Shown: positions 37,033 to 47,359 of the stretch, in pieces
Layout: each line of letters starts with the position of its first letter
Position numbering within the stretch: the first letter of the stretch is position 1
From: Rotaria macrura
Taxonomy: Eukaryota > Rotifera > Eurotatoria > Philodinida > Philodinidae
Direction of reading: 5' to 3'
NCBI GenBank assembly: GCA_900239685.1
Contig: OENT01000260.1
Location: 84,681 to 148,680 of the forward strand
DNA: 64,000 nucleotides
Translations under genes and position numbers: made by a program
The notes under the pieces: generated by a model
Told to the model about the DNA's origin: nothing
The model's input: only the letters and a program-made list of their open reading frames with translations
Database searches by the model: none

Positions 37033-37375
37033 TTAATAATGATATTCATAGTAATTAACAATATTGAAATAATTATGTACAGCGTCATAAAAAACAATAT
37101 GATAATTTTGATTTTTTGAAATCCCTGGAGATCTTCTAAACTGTTTTAGGCTAATTTGTTCTACGTCAAATTTTTTCTCTTTAAATAATTGTATTAATTC
37201 AACTAATGGATGTATGCAACAGAGGAATGTGTTATTCTCTATGAAATATGAAGAAGAAGCCGAACTCATCTACTTTAGTTCATGTCAGAGATGCAACCAA
37301 ATGATATTGACCAGGGCCATCAACAATATTGAATTCCTAAGGATGCTATTAGATACAATACCATCCGATATAAAT
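37033..37375 (-). CDS. Hypothetical exon(s), possibly decayed
   Basis: A 78-codon minus-strand frame from the ATG at 37269 to 37033 (MSSASSSYFIENNTFLCCIH, then VELIQLFKEKKFDVEQ). Just upstream, about 37345-37285, another minus frame opens after an acceptor-like CATCCTTAG and reads EFNIVDGPGQYHLVASLT before a TGA. The two frames differ and no donor joins them, so this is either a small single-exon gene with a chance neighbour or a gene that has lost its frame. No family recognised. Confidence 0.3.
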
Positions 37376-38007
37376 TAACAATGGATAGAATATCTAACGA
37401 TATTGTCTTCAATCCAACAGTTGAATAGCAAGTCACGTTGCAACTTTTTGTTTTCCATCGCTTTTATCAAACTCACTAAAGAAACAGAGACTTAAAAAGC
37501 AACAAAGTTCATTAACAAGATTCATATGTATATATATATATATATATACATGTATATGCTGTTCAATCGATTTCAGTTCGACATATAGAAGTGTATAGTG
37601 TATTTATCAACGAACTTAACCATATTCGGTATCATAATATATTGACATGAGTTGTCAATCATTCTTTTGTTGAATAGAATTTCTTGCAATTATTGTTGAC
37701 ATCATATTCCATTCATGCTATGTGTATGAAAACTGTAGAAAGAATTATTTGTCTTTCTACAGGCGATAAAAAAAAGATACTCTTTCTGTTGTGAACAGAT
37801 TAATTTCATTTTAGAAACTTTATTATTTTATTTCATTCTCACTTTTTATTCTATGAAAAAAAAGTATTTCTTTTTATAATAAAACAAACAACGTTTTTTA
37901 TGATCAATGTTCAAATTCGTAATAGAAGAAGAAAAATGGAATTAGAAAACATCACATTGAATTATAATTAGGGAATATATAACAAGCAACAATTCTTTTT
38001 TTCGCTT
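37376..38007. other. Intergenic, 3' of CKS1
   Basis: AT-rich DNA containing a (TA)n palindrome at about 37526-37556. No other feature seen. Confidence 0.4.
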
Positions 38008-39015
38008 TCAACTTGATTTCAATGGTCGACGAAAAAGTAAAACATGTGGCTCTAAAAGTAAATCACATATGTAAAAATCATTAGTTTTGTTGATGTGTCA
38101 ATTTTTATTTGTACTTTTTATTTCATTGACAAGTTTTAATACAAAAAAAAAGGAATGAAGCAGAAAAGCTTAAATTCCATTTCTAATAAAAGAAAATGAA
38201 CTGTTAAATATCAGATCGATCACTGTATACTTTTCATTAACTTATTTGAATTAAATTATCTGCATTTAAAGTAGAGTTACTTAGTATGGGCTTCATTATC
38301 AAGTAGACTAATGCAACTGAGGAATCTATCTATGATTGAAGTAGTTCCATATGTTGTTGATTCATATTGTTTACATGATATATTACTATTGGATAGAAAA
38401 ATCACTAGAACAATATTCAAAACTAATCTTTCAATGTTAAGTTCTTATTTTATCATTTAATTTATAATGCGCATTAAAGAAAGGCCAATGTATAAATTTA
38501 TTATTTATGCCAGTATGGATAAAAGTCAATGTCTTGTCAATCAATCTTAGGGACAATCAATTACGAATATGTATTTTTCGTAATATCATAAAATATCACT
38601 TATCTATAATGGTATCTTTCAATCAAAACACGACAACATATACTTTTCCATGATACTAGTACATCAGATTTTAATCCTCTACGATCAGAAAAATATTCTC
38701 CATAGTTACTTCTTTCGTTTTCCCTATGGTCTTAGTTAATAATTATTCGAATATTTGACTACCAACCCGGATTATGTAACATAAAATGTACCCAACCAGC
38801 TGACATTTGTAGTCCTACAGAAGAAAATCTTCAGTGTATATTGTTTTCATATTGGCATAAATTCAAAAATTCTCACCTAAATTTCGCCATTCAGTTTCCG
38901 TTAATAGATGCGTTCGTGGTACATGTTGTGCTTGTTCTGCTGGTAAAATTACATGTCGATATTCGTACATATCATCTTTATATGTTTCACTATAGAATAT
39001 TTCTTTCACAGGCAT
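38008..39015 (-). CDS. CKS1: Cyclin-dependent kinase regulatory subunit CKS1
   Basis: Three exons, 39015-38877, 38814-38767 and 38051-38008, sum to 231 nt and encode 76 aa. CKS proteins bind CDK1/2 and help recruit phosphorylated substrates and SCF-Skp2 targets. The family signature is complete: EIFYSETYKDDMYEYRHVILP near the N-terminus, THLLTETEWRNLG, GWVHFMLHNPEPH with the hinge motif used in strand exchange, and LLFRRP before a short tail. The length matches the compact metazoan CKS (about 79 aa). Intron 1 is 62 nt; intron 2 is 715 nt with a GTTGGT donor. If intron 2 is missed, exon 2 appears to end prematurely in a TAG after NPGW. The gene lies 473 nt downstream of the same-strand Rac gene's stop. 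Confidence 0.93.
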
Positions 39016-39488
39016 ACTTATTATGAATAATACGTTTGCTTATAGAAAATCTTATCTAAAGAAAATTTTCATTTTAAATTTGATTTTAGTTGATTATTTT
39101 TCTTCATAAAAAAACCTGAACGCAAATATGCGAACTAAATACAATATGAATAAGAAACAAAGTGAAGACGAGTATGAGAAAAAAAGTAATGAATGAAGCT
39201 ACTTCTTTACTTTTACACGAAATGGAAGCTCAACAGTAAGATCAAGGAAGAAAACAAGAAAAGAAAAACGAAAGAGTATACGATAAACAATGCACTGTGA
39301 CAAAAAACAAAAGATTGTATACATGTTAATTTTTTGTTTTTCTATTATAGCTTTGATTTGATTGTCATGTGAGCACGCATGAACAATGTCGTTGTTGAGA
39401 ATATATTTACAAAAGAGATCATCAATGACTATTATGAGAATATTTGAAGAAGAAATATTTTTTGAACGCTTCTGGTTCATTTCGATTC

Positions 39489-40295
39489 TTAAAGAAAAAC
39501 ACATGATGGCTTTGATACTTTGTTTGTTTTAGGTGATAGTACACTTCGAACAGCATCATCGAAAACCTAGGAAAACAAAACTAATCATAAAATAAAATTA
39601 ATCAAAAATATCATATAAACGAACCTGCTTAAGACCCTTTTGAGTTAATGCTGAACATTCAACATATTTAAAAGCACGTATTTTCTTACATAAACGCTGT
39701 CCTTGTTCACGTTTTATCGGTTGAAGATTTTGTTTTTGTAATTGATTAACGAAATCGCGGTCTTCACGTAGATCGATTTTCGTTCCTCAAAACATACGAA
39801 AACGTTTTGAAAAGACTCCATGATCTAACATCATTGAGAAAAATATTTTTCTTTCAGGTTTTCTTACCACACAATATAACAGGTGTATCCGGACAATGAT
39901 GTCGAATTTCTGGCATCCATTTATTAGTTATATTTGTAAATGATGTTGGACTTATAACACTAAAACAAAGTACGAATACATCAGTTTGTGGATATGATAA
40001 CGGTCGTAGTCGATCATAATCTTCTTGGCCAGCAGTATCCCATAAGCCTAACGAAACTTTAACATTATCAACAACGATATTCGATGTGTAATTATCAAAA
40101 CTAAAATGAATAAATAGCATTTAATAATTAAAAGGAAAAAAACCAGGCAAGAAATCCTTACACTGTCGGCACATATTCGTCGGGAAATGTATTACTTGTA
40201 AATGACATAAGCATACAAGTTTTTCCAACAGTACCATCGCCGACAATAACCAATTTAATTGGAACACTCTGATGGGGATTTAATTTATTTGCCAT
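39489..40295 (-). CDS. RAC1: Rac-type Rho-family small GTPase
   Basis: Four exons, 40295-40162, 40100-39868, 39785-39625 and 39566-39489; 606 nt, 201 aa. GTP-dependent switch controlling actin, normally at the plasma membrane. Visible: P-loop GDGTVGKT (about 19-26), effector loop YVPTVFDNY (about 41-49), switch [18 protein letters not shown] starting at Asp66, nucleotide-base motif [18 protein letters not shown], and a CAAX box CVFL whose final Leu predicts geranylgeranylation. LGLWDTAGQ and EIRHHCP favour Rac over Cdc42 or RhoA, while TKIDL and EQGQ also recall Cdc42/RhoQ, so the symbol means Rac-like. Oddities: Thr replaces the usual Ala after the P-loop's third Gly/Asp triplet (Rac1 Ala13), there is an 8-9-residue N-terminal extension, and the polybasic region before CAAX is weak. 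Confidence 0.93.
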
Positions 40296-41119
40296 AGAGC
40301 ATAAGTAATTAGATGTAAGTTTTTTATATTTTTATCTTTGACAACAAAATGATAACATCTAAATATGTAATACGAACTCAATTGCACATAGAAGAATCAA
40401 CAATGAAAATCGAGAACATTGGACAGTAGTAATGGTAACTGTATAATCACATTCCTTCTCTTATTTCTGTACTCGTTGATGCTAGTAGCGATCGATTGTG
40501 CCTGTCTGTCTCTTTCTCTCTCTCTCGGTGTCTCCCGATTTCTTTCCTCTTTTTGCGAATACTCGATGGAAGAAAAAGAGTAGAATATTATGATGATCAT
40601 CGTTTACAGCTACAGAGAAAGCTGGGATAATGGTGTATTCATCAGTGTAGTAGATGATGATGATTATGATGATCCTACTGTTCTTTGCAGTTTTGATTGA
40701 CAAGTTTCGGCCAGCGCAGGCGAGGCAAAGGAAGGAAAAAATTGTGTATGCGAATGCAAACTCGTATGTATAAAAGTCGATTGATATATATAAATATACA
40801 TTATGGGTCAAATTACATCCAATAAAATTATTTAATTCTAACGTATTTATTAAAAATTAAAAATCTGTAGCAAAATTTTTTTTTCTTCGAAAGTGTCTAG
40901 TTTTATTTGAAAAAATATATTCGATGAAGTCAGGTTCTTTATTTTTCATTGGCTAAAAAATGCTCCAATCAAATTATTTGTAAGTCATTTGAGTGAAGTA
41001 ATTGATAATAATAAAGACGTATATATTAGGTTTTCCAATAATGTATTCAATATTGAGACTTGGTATGTTTCTTGTTTATTCTCATGCATGCTCATTTTTT
41101 CATAAACACGATTATAACA
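40296..41119. promoter_or_regulatory. Divergent promoter region between Rac and MRPL10
   Basis: An 824-nt head-to-head interval. It contains a CT-rich tract (about 40500-40550, CTCTTTCTCTCTCTCTCGG) and TA-rich sequence. Open frames on the minus strand here are low-complexity readings of these tracts. An acceptor-like TATATATTAG at about 41024-41033 upstream of the MRPL10 start could be a trans-splice site. Confidence 0.4.
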
Positions 41120-44100
41120 ATGTATCCATTAAATTTAGTTTCGCGTCCATCAACCATATCATGTATTCGCCATTTAAAAATGAATACAAGAAGACCACAT
41201 ACCCGACCAGATTTACTTCAATTCATGGAAGATATTGCATTACCTGTACTTGAAAAACCATTAGCAGATCCAGTTGAAGATTGTTATCGGGAACAGATAA
41301 AAAATAAAATTCTTCTCGATCAAGAAGATATTGAACTTGTATGAATACGATTTCATTCTTATTACTTATATATACTTGTCGAAAGTTACTTTTAAAAGGA
41401 TACCGTTGCGCACGCCCATTATCAAACTCTTTATAATCGAACTTATGACACTTTCGTTGAGAAATTAAGAATCTTCTTACGTTTAACTTCGTCTAACACC
41501 GAGTACCTGCTGAAATGAGCATACAATTCATATTTTGATTTTTCATTTGGATATTGGTTTGAGTGCAGTTTTGAATCAAAAATTGAATCGATCATCATAT
41601 GAATACTAAGAAGAGAGTGAATATTGTCTATAAGTATTACATCATAACTTCATAAGGAATTTCGAATCATTTTAATGCATTGCCTGTCTTCACTTAGGTA
41701 CACGAAGAAACTTCTGTATATCACACTGATTTAGTTTACTCTTGGAAGAAAATTAAAAAGTGTGACATTAACCGTTAACTTAATTTTTCACAATCAGCGA
41801 GTATACCGTCTAGAATCTGCGCTATTTCGTTTGAAACTTTGAAAATATTGCTATGTTTGATACTTTGTAGTTGTTTGTATGTATGTAATCGAGAAACATT
41901 CATTAAAATGATTTTTGTGAACGTAATCACATTGAAAAGAAAGACTAGGTATAGTCATCAATAAGAAATTAAATTTACGTGCATTTTAAAAGATTTGGAT
42001 ACTGTAATGGAGTCAATTTTTTACTAACGCACAGAGTGTTAAGATTTCAAAAAAATTTCATTTCTATCCAGTATTCCTGAATATTTGAATTGATAGATTA
42101 AACACGCTTAATTTATGATGATTAGAATCATCTATGTTTTCATGTAAGATTCAATGAAACTTATTTCGCTCTTTCTGCTGCTATTCTCGGTATTTGATAA
42201 AATGTGATTAATTTGTGGATAAACAATAGATAGTTTCTATCGAAAATCAATTTTGTTTATTGTTACTTCATCTTTGAATCATTTTTCAACGTACATAGAA
42301 TCTCCTACAAAGTAGTGTCCCCATGCAAATCACTTTCCTAGATTTTCAATGTAATTCACTTTTTTATCATTATGATGACAATTAGTTATAAAGGATATAC
42401 TAACATAGGTGACCTTTGTCATGCTGTGTGTATATTTTTATAGTCAATCATTGTTGTCAATGAATATCTATAATCCATACCCTAATTTAAAGCCTTGCAT
42501 TTTGTGCACATAAGCAAAAACTTTTCCAATATTTAGTGATATTTTAAGTGAACTAGATTTTGTTCATTCAAGAATTATCAATTTATTTTCGTAAGAGATT
42601 TGCTAAATTCTAGCATTTCTCAAATGTAGAAACTGAAAATTCCTATTAGAATTCAAGTTAATATCGTAGAAAGAGAACAATTCGACTTAGACATTGTTCA
42701 AAAGAGAAATTTTCATATTTCACACACGATGTTAACATGTTTGTCTATCAGCATGTGGTTGAAAATTACCACACAAAGTGTAAGTTTCCTTATTATTATA
42801 ATGTTGTGTAGGAGACATTCATTAAAGAATTCAATAGTATCAATCGATTTCCCCACTTTTTAATTACTGCGACTGACTGAGAAGATTAGTCGACATGTTT
42901 CCCGCGAAAAAAAAACTATTCGCTAGTTTTAGCATGGTCAACAATTGATAGATCGTGGACAAATTCATGAAGACTATTCGTTTTGCATCATTCTCACCCA
43001 ACTGTATATTGCTAGATTGCAACAGACACTTGTAATTATCGCATACGGTACGTAGTAAGCTAGTATGTATGAGAAGTTCATACCCACAAACATAAGAATT
43101 CTGCAACAGGATGACATTTTGTTGAAGACTCTGATTGACATTCCTCGAAGAGAATATATCCGGTTATTAAATATAACATTAGACAACAAAACATGTTCAG
43201 ACGTAACAGGAAACTATAAATTGTCTTCTATGGCCCAATCATATGTCGATAAGAGCATCGATTGTAGAGATAAAATTTGAGCAGGTTATACTTGAAGTTT
43301 GGATATTTTCGTGCGGACCAAAAAAATGCGTCAGTTATGAATGCATTATACCTGTTTGTCAGCAAATGAATTAAGAAACAAAATAGTACTACATATTTCA
43401 TATTGTTTGCAGTGATGGATCTTTCTTTTCTCGCAGTGTTCTTCATTGATGATAAAAGCTTATTTTATATCCTACGATAAAAGGTGATTTTACATCAACC
43501 TACTACATTACTTGAATTCATCTGTGTTGTCTTTTCATTTGGTTTTGAGTAATCAATGAAATTTTGCCTACAATTTTGAGTACTATGAATTCAATATTGA
43601 TTTTTCTAGGCTTCTGAATTTGATCAATTTCGTGCGCAACGTTTTCGTGAAATGCTTGAATCAAGCCGTATGGTTTTACTTTGTCAAGAAGTTTGTATTG
43701 TTCCCCCAAGTAAGTCAAATTAAGAAACAAAATAGAGAGAAAATCAATAAAAAAATTCGATTTAATTTTAGTTCGATATACAATAGCCAAAATGCAATTT
43801 ATGAAAAATGGATTTACATTTATGAAATTTCCACCAATAGTTCCACAGTAATTATTAAATCGAAATTGAAAGAAAAACTTTGGTGTTCACCGGATGGACC
43901 AATTTGAACTTGAAAATAGTTTCACCATAGGTTGACAATATGTGATGAGATTTTTAATTAATATTGGAGCAAATACTCAAAGCTAATATCTTTAACAAGA
44001 GGATTAAAAAGAACTTGTTCGAAATATCACTGTTAGTTGCAAGAAAAAAGTTGTATTCTTTCGTTGCTGGTAACCATATAATTATTATCAATGCTATATA

Positions 44101-45088
44101 TTTGCTCGTTGGTTCATGGTTTTCGAAATTTACAGTTCGATATGCTTGGGGAGAAGTGAAATTATTTAACAAAAACTAAGCGATATTAGGAACACATAAA
44201 AGAATTCAAGATAAACGAACATGAAGGGAAATTTCACATAGAGAAAGCGAGATTGAATTTGGAAGAATGCTAGAACGAACTAACTAACGATAGATATGAC
44301 TCGATAGTTACTTCTCTGAAACTATAATTACACTATAGTCAACCTTGTATACAATAAAAGTCCATATGCTATGAGGAATGTTTGATGGATGCTTCTAGGT
44401 ATTGAATTTGGATCATCGCAAAAACTCTGTTGTATCTTCGAACAAATATTCGAGATGAATATCAAGCGTTTTATTGACATTTTTATGAGTACAGATCTAG
44501 AATGAGTCGAAAGACAGTGAAATTGATAAGGTCTAACCTTAACTATGAATATTTTTATTCACACAGAAAATATTAAAGCTATGATACACAATACTATTTA
44601 TTTAATTCAGCAAAATAACTTTCTCATATTCGTAAGTATTTTATTTTTCGTTTTAGTTTAGCATTAGCAAATGATGTTCATTATGAAAATTTTCTTCCAC
44701 CAATCTTATCGTTCGGCTTTGAAACAATTTATTTATTTCATGCAGAGAATAAGTTAACACCAGCGTTTAAATTATTTAAAAAGTATCGAAATAATTTATT
44801 ATTAATTGGTAAGAATATAGACAAACATAGATAATGAAATAATTTCTTTCTCACATTGACATAAAAATGGTTTTGATGACTATAGGTGGTCTTGTTGATG
44901 GACGTTTATATAATCGAGCTGGTCTTGAAAATCTAGCACAACTGCCAACTATTGATCATTTTCAAGGTGAACTTGTTTCAATAACACAACTGCCAAGTAG
45001 CCGAATATTGTCGTTAACCAATCATCCAGCGAGATTACTTAGCCATTATTTAGATACCTATGTTAAATCTCAACAAACAAAAACATAA
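41120..45088 (+). CDS. MRPL10: Mitochondrial large-subunit ribosomal protein uL10m
   Basis: Exons 41120-41338, 43610-43709, 43772-43847, 44657-44818 as first read; recounting the bases puts the end of exon 4 at 44808. The last exon is 44886-45088. Total 750 nt, 249 aa. The protein anchors the L7/L12 stalk on the mitochondrial ribosome. The N-terminus (MYPLNLVSRPSTISCIRHLK) is basic and hydroxylated like a matrix-targeting peptide. The middle reads MLESSRMVLLCQEVCIVPP as in the family, and the C-terminal half IGGLVDGRLYNRAGLENLAQ then QGELVSITQLP aligns well with human MRPL10. An in-frame ATG at 41060 would add 20 hydrophobic residues; I prefer 41120 for its transit-peptide character. Intron 1 is 2.27 kb and intron 3 809 nt, against about 60 nt for the others. 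Confidence 0.9.
41339..43609. other. 2.27-kb intron 1 of MRPL10
   Basis: Much longer than the typical intron here. It contains overlapping open frames on both strands around 42864-43446, including a hydrophobic minus-strand stretch YILAYYVPYAIITSVCCNLA. No domain or splice pattern is convincing and no transposon termini were found. Confidence 0.4.
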
Positions 45089-45190
45089 TTTGTTTATTAT
45101 ATACGTTTTTGTTTTTGCTTTGTCAAGAGAAAGAAAACGAAACTAAAATAAGAAATAGAAAATTTGGTTTTTTTTTAATGTTTTCTATTA

Positions 45191-45203
45191 GAATATTTTT
45201 CAG
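45191..45203 (+). promoter_or_regulatory. Candidate trans-splice acceptor at UBE2G2 start
   Basis: GAATATTTTTCAG abuts the ATG of UBE2G2, 100 nt after the MRPL10 stop. A pyrimidine-rich acceptor immediately before a start codon in a 115-nt intergenic gap is what a downstream operon gene would carry. Confidence 0.5.
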
Positions 45204-47271
45204 ATGGCTGTTTCAGCATTACGCCGTTTGGTTGCTGAGTATAAGCGTAAGAATTTGAACTATAAGTGAAAATATAAGAAGACAATTACTTGATTGTTGC
45301 GTTTGTTATAGAACTAACAAATAATCCACCGGATGGAATTTTAGCTGGACCTGTTAGTGATGAGAATTTTTTCGAATGGGAAGCTCTTATTACGTTAGTA
45401 TTCTATAAACATATTTACTAGACTAATTCGTTTATTGCATTGAATAGAGGACCAAATGGTACACCGTTTGAATTCGGAGTTTTTGTTACTCGTCTTCATT
45501 TTCCCAACGATTATCCATTAAGTCCACCGAAAATGAAATTTGTTAGTGAAATTTTTCATCCAAATAGTAAGCAGGTGATAAATGAATTGCTTATGATATG
45601 TGTATTTATCTCTTATTAGTTTACCCTGATGGTAGAGTATGTATTTCAATTTTGCATGCACCTGGTGATGATCCGATGGTAAGAAAATGAAAATTCCCTT
45701 AAAAAAAGACATCTTTGCAATACAATAATAAAGCTATTGCATTGAGTAGTATCTAATATAGAATTGATTTCTTCAAACTATAGCAAACGAACTATGATTG
45801 AATGAAAGATTTAATGAGAATTAAAGTGCAACAGACTTTCAGACAGAGTACATCAAAGTTCAGCTAAGTATCATTTTGTATTATCTAAATAGTTACATGA
45901 TCAAGAGTTCGGTTCGTATATGACTCTTGTAAAAAGAGTGTCGCAGTAACATACTTGTTTTCGCTGTTCTTCGTAATATGAGTTGATTCCCATTTCACTG
46001 ATTTTTTTAATTTATTGGTAAAATCAATCATTTTCGGAAAACCTTAAAAATCTTAAAGAAAAAATGAGGATATTATTTCTAGAAATTTTATTAAATACGG
46101 ATGTGTTACTGAGTTTTTTAAATCCAGACGCGTATATGATATTGCAATGCCCTAGTTGTAGTTTTTCTTTCATCTCATCCTATAGTACTAATCTGTAGAT
46201 TACATTTTGTTTCGAAACAATTTTTCACAGCTACGAATAATGATACAATCTTCTAGCTTTTATTCACAGAATGATCATTTAATTTATTTTCTATCTGAAA
46301 AGCAGGACATGCGTATAGAATGTCGTGTACTTAATAAATGTTCACTAGTCACTTGAATTCTATTTAATTGAATCATAGATAAGTTCATTAAAGAAGTCGT
46401 CCATTAGCAATAGTCTATTATGTTGGAATTTTTGAATCAACCATTGACAGACATTATCTACTCTAGGTTGTTCAATTTTTACCTAGAGAAAACAGTAGAT
46501 TCAATTAATTTAGATTCGTATCTAAAAACTCGAAGCTTCATTGAACTTTACACTGACATGTATCAAGGCAATGAATATCAAAGACCTCCTATCTTCTGAA
46601 GACTTATTCCATATCAACTATGGGATAGTCAAAGTAAATTTCGAACCAACCCGAAACTGTAATCTCTTAATCTGTGAGTATCTTTCGTATGAGTGAGCTC
46701 GAAGTTAATGTTGAAAATACTGTGTAATGGAGTCTTCGTCCAGATATAAATATAGACTTGAGCATGTATACAGAGCTATGGATTCTATAAATGTCGTTAC
46801 GAATTTAGCTAGTACTTGAATAGAACATATTACCAACACGTCATTTTCAATATTTTTATGACCAATTGAAATCGAATTTTGGTGATTTCTTCAAAATTTT
46901 CTGATCTCATTTTGATAATTGCTTGCAGATCTGTTACTAATAGGACTTGAAATATAATTTAGCGAACTTTCTATGATGTAAATATTCTTTTCTCTGTAGG
47001 GTTACGAAACAAGTGCTGAACGCTGGAGTCCTGTACAAAGTATTGAGAAGATTTTACTTTCAGTTGTTTCATTACTTGCTGGTAAAGATCATGATGTCAA
47101 TCATTTTCATCATCATAAATCTTAATGTTTCTTCTATTTTTTTAAAAATTTTTTGTAGAACCAAATGAAGCGAGTCCAGCTAATGTTGATGCTGCTAAAA
47201 TGTTTCGAGAAAATCGTAAGAGATTTGATGAAATGGCAAAACTTAGTGTTCGAAAAACACTTGGACTTTAA
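45204..47271 (+). CDS. UBE2G2: Ubiquitin-conjugating enzyme E2 G2
   Basis: Exons 45204-45246, 45312-45393, 45448-45566, 45620-45678, 47000-47081 and 47159-47271; 498 nt, 165 aa, the same length as human UBE2G2. It takes ubiquitin from E1 and, with ER-membrane E3s such as gp78 and Hrd1, builds K48 chains in ER-associated degradation. The UBC fold is complete: [34 protein letters not shown], the HPN motif, active-site Cys89 in [11 protein letters not shown], and the family-specific acidic insert APGDDPMGYE followed by [10 protein letters not shown]. The start is directly preceded by TTTTTCAG, an acceptor with no matching donor, which suggests trans-splicing onto the start codon. The gap to the MRPL10 stop is 115 nt. 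Intron 4 is 1,321 nt. Confidence 0.95.
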
Positions 47272-47342
47272 TTTATCTTCACTTTTGTTTATGATATTAT
47301 TCAAATTCATTTTTCTTTTATTCAAAGTAAAATTTGCAATAG

Positions 47343-47359
47343 GATCTATTTCTTTGTAG
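47343..47359 (+). promoter_or_regulatory. Candidate trans-splice acceptor at METTL17 start
   Basis: GATCTATTTCTTTGTAG ends exactly at the METTL17 ATG, with only 88 nt separating it from the UBE2G2 stop. There is no upstream exon for it to be a cis acceptor. Confidence 0.5.

Noticed and set aside
38759..38814. CKS1 ending prematurely in NPGW followed by TAG
   Set aside because: A third exon at 38051-38008 encodes EPHVLLFRRPLKSS and joins in phase, restoring the full family length.
40397..40811. Minus-strand ORFs upstream of the Rac start
   Set aside because: They are low-complexity translations of CT and TGATGA tracts in a divergent promoter region and have no domain.
41060..41119. Upstream in-frame ATG for MRPL10
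   Set aside because: It adds a very hydrophobic stretch atypical of a matrix-targeting peptide, while the ATG at 41120 gives a normal basic presequence. Not excluded by sequence alone.
42864..43446. Overlapping frames within MRPL10 intron 1, including a hydrophobic minus-strand stretch
   Set aside because: Several frames are open at once and none has a recognisable motif or splice context; chance is the simpler explanation.
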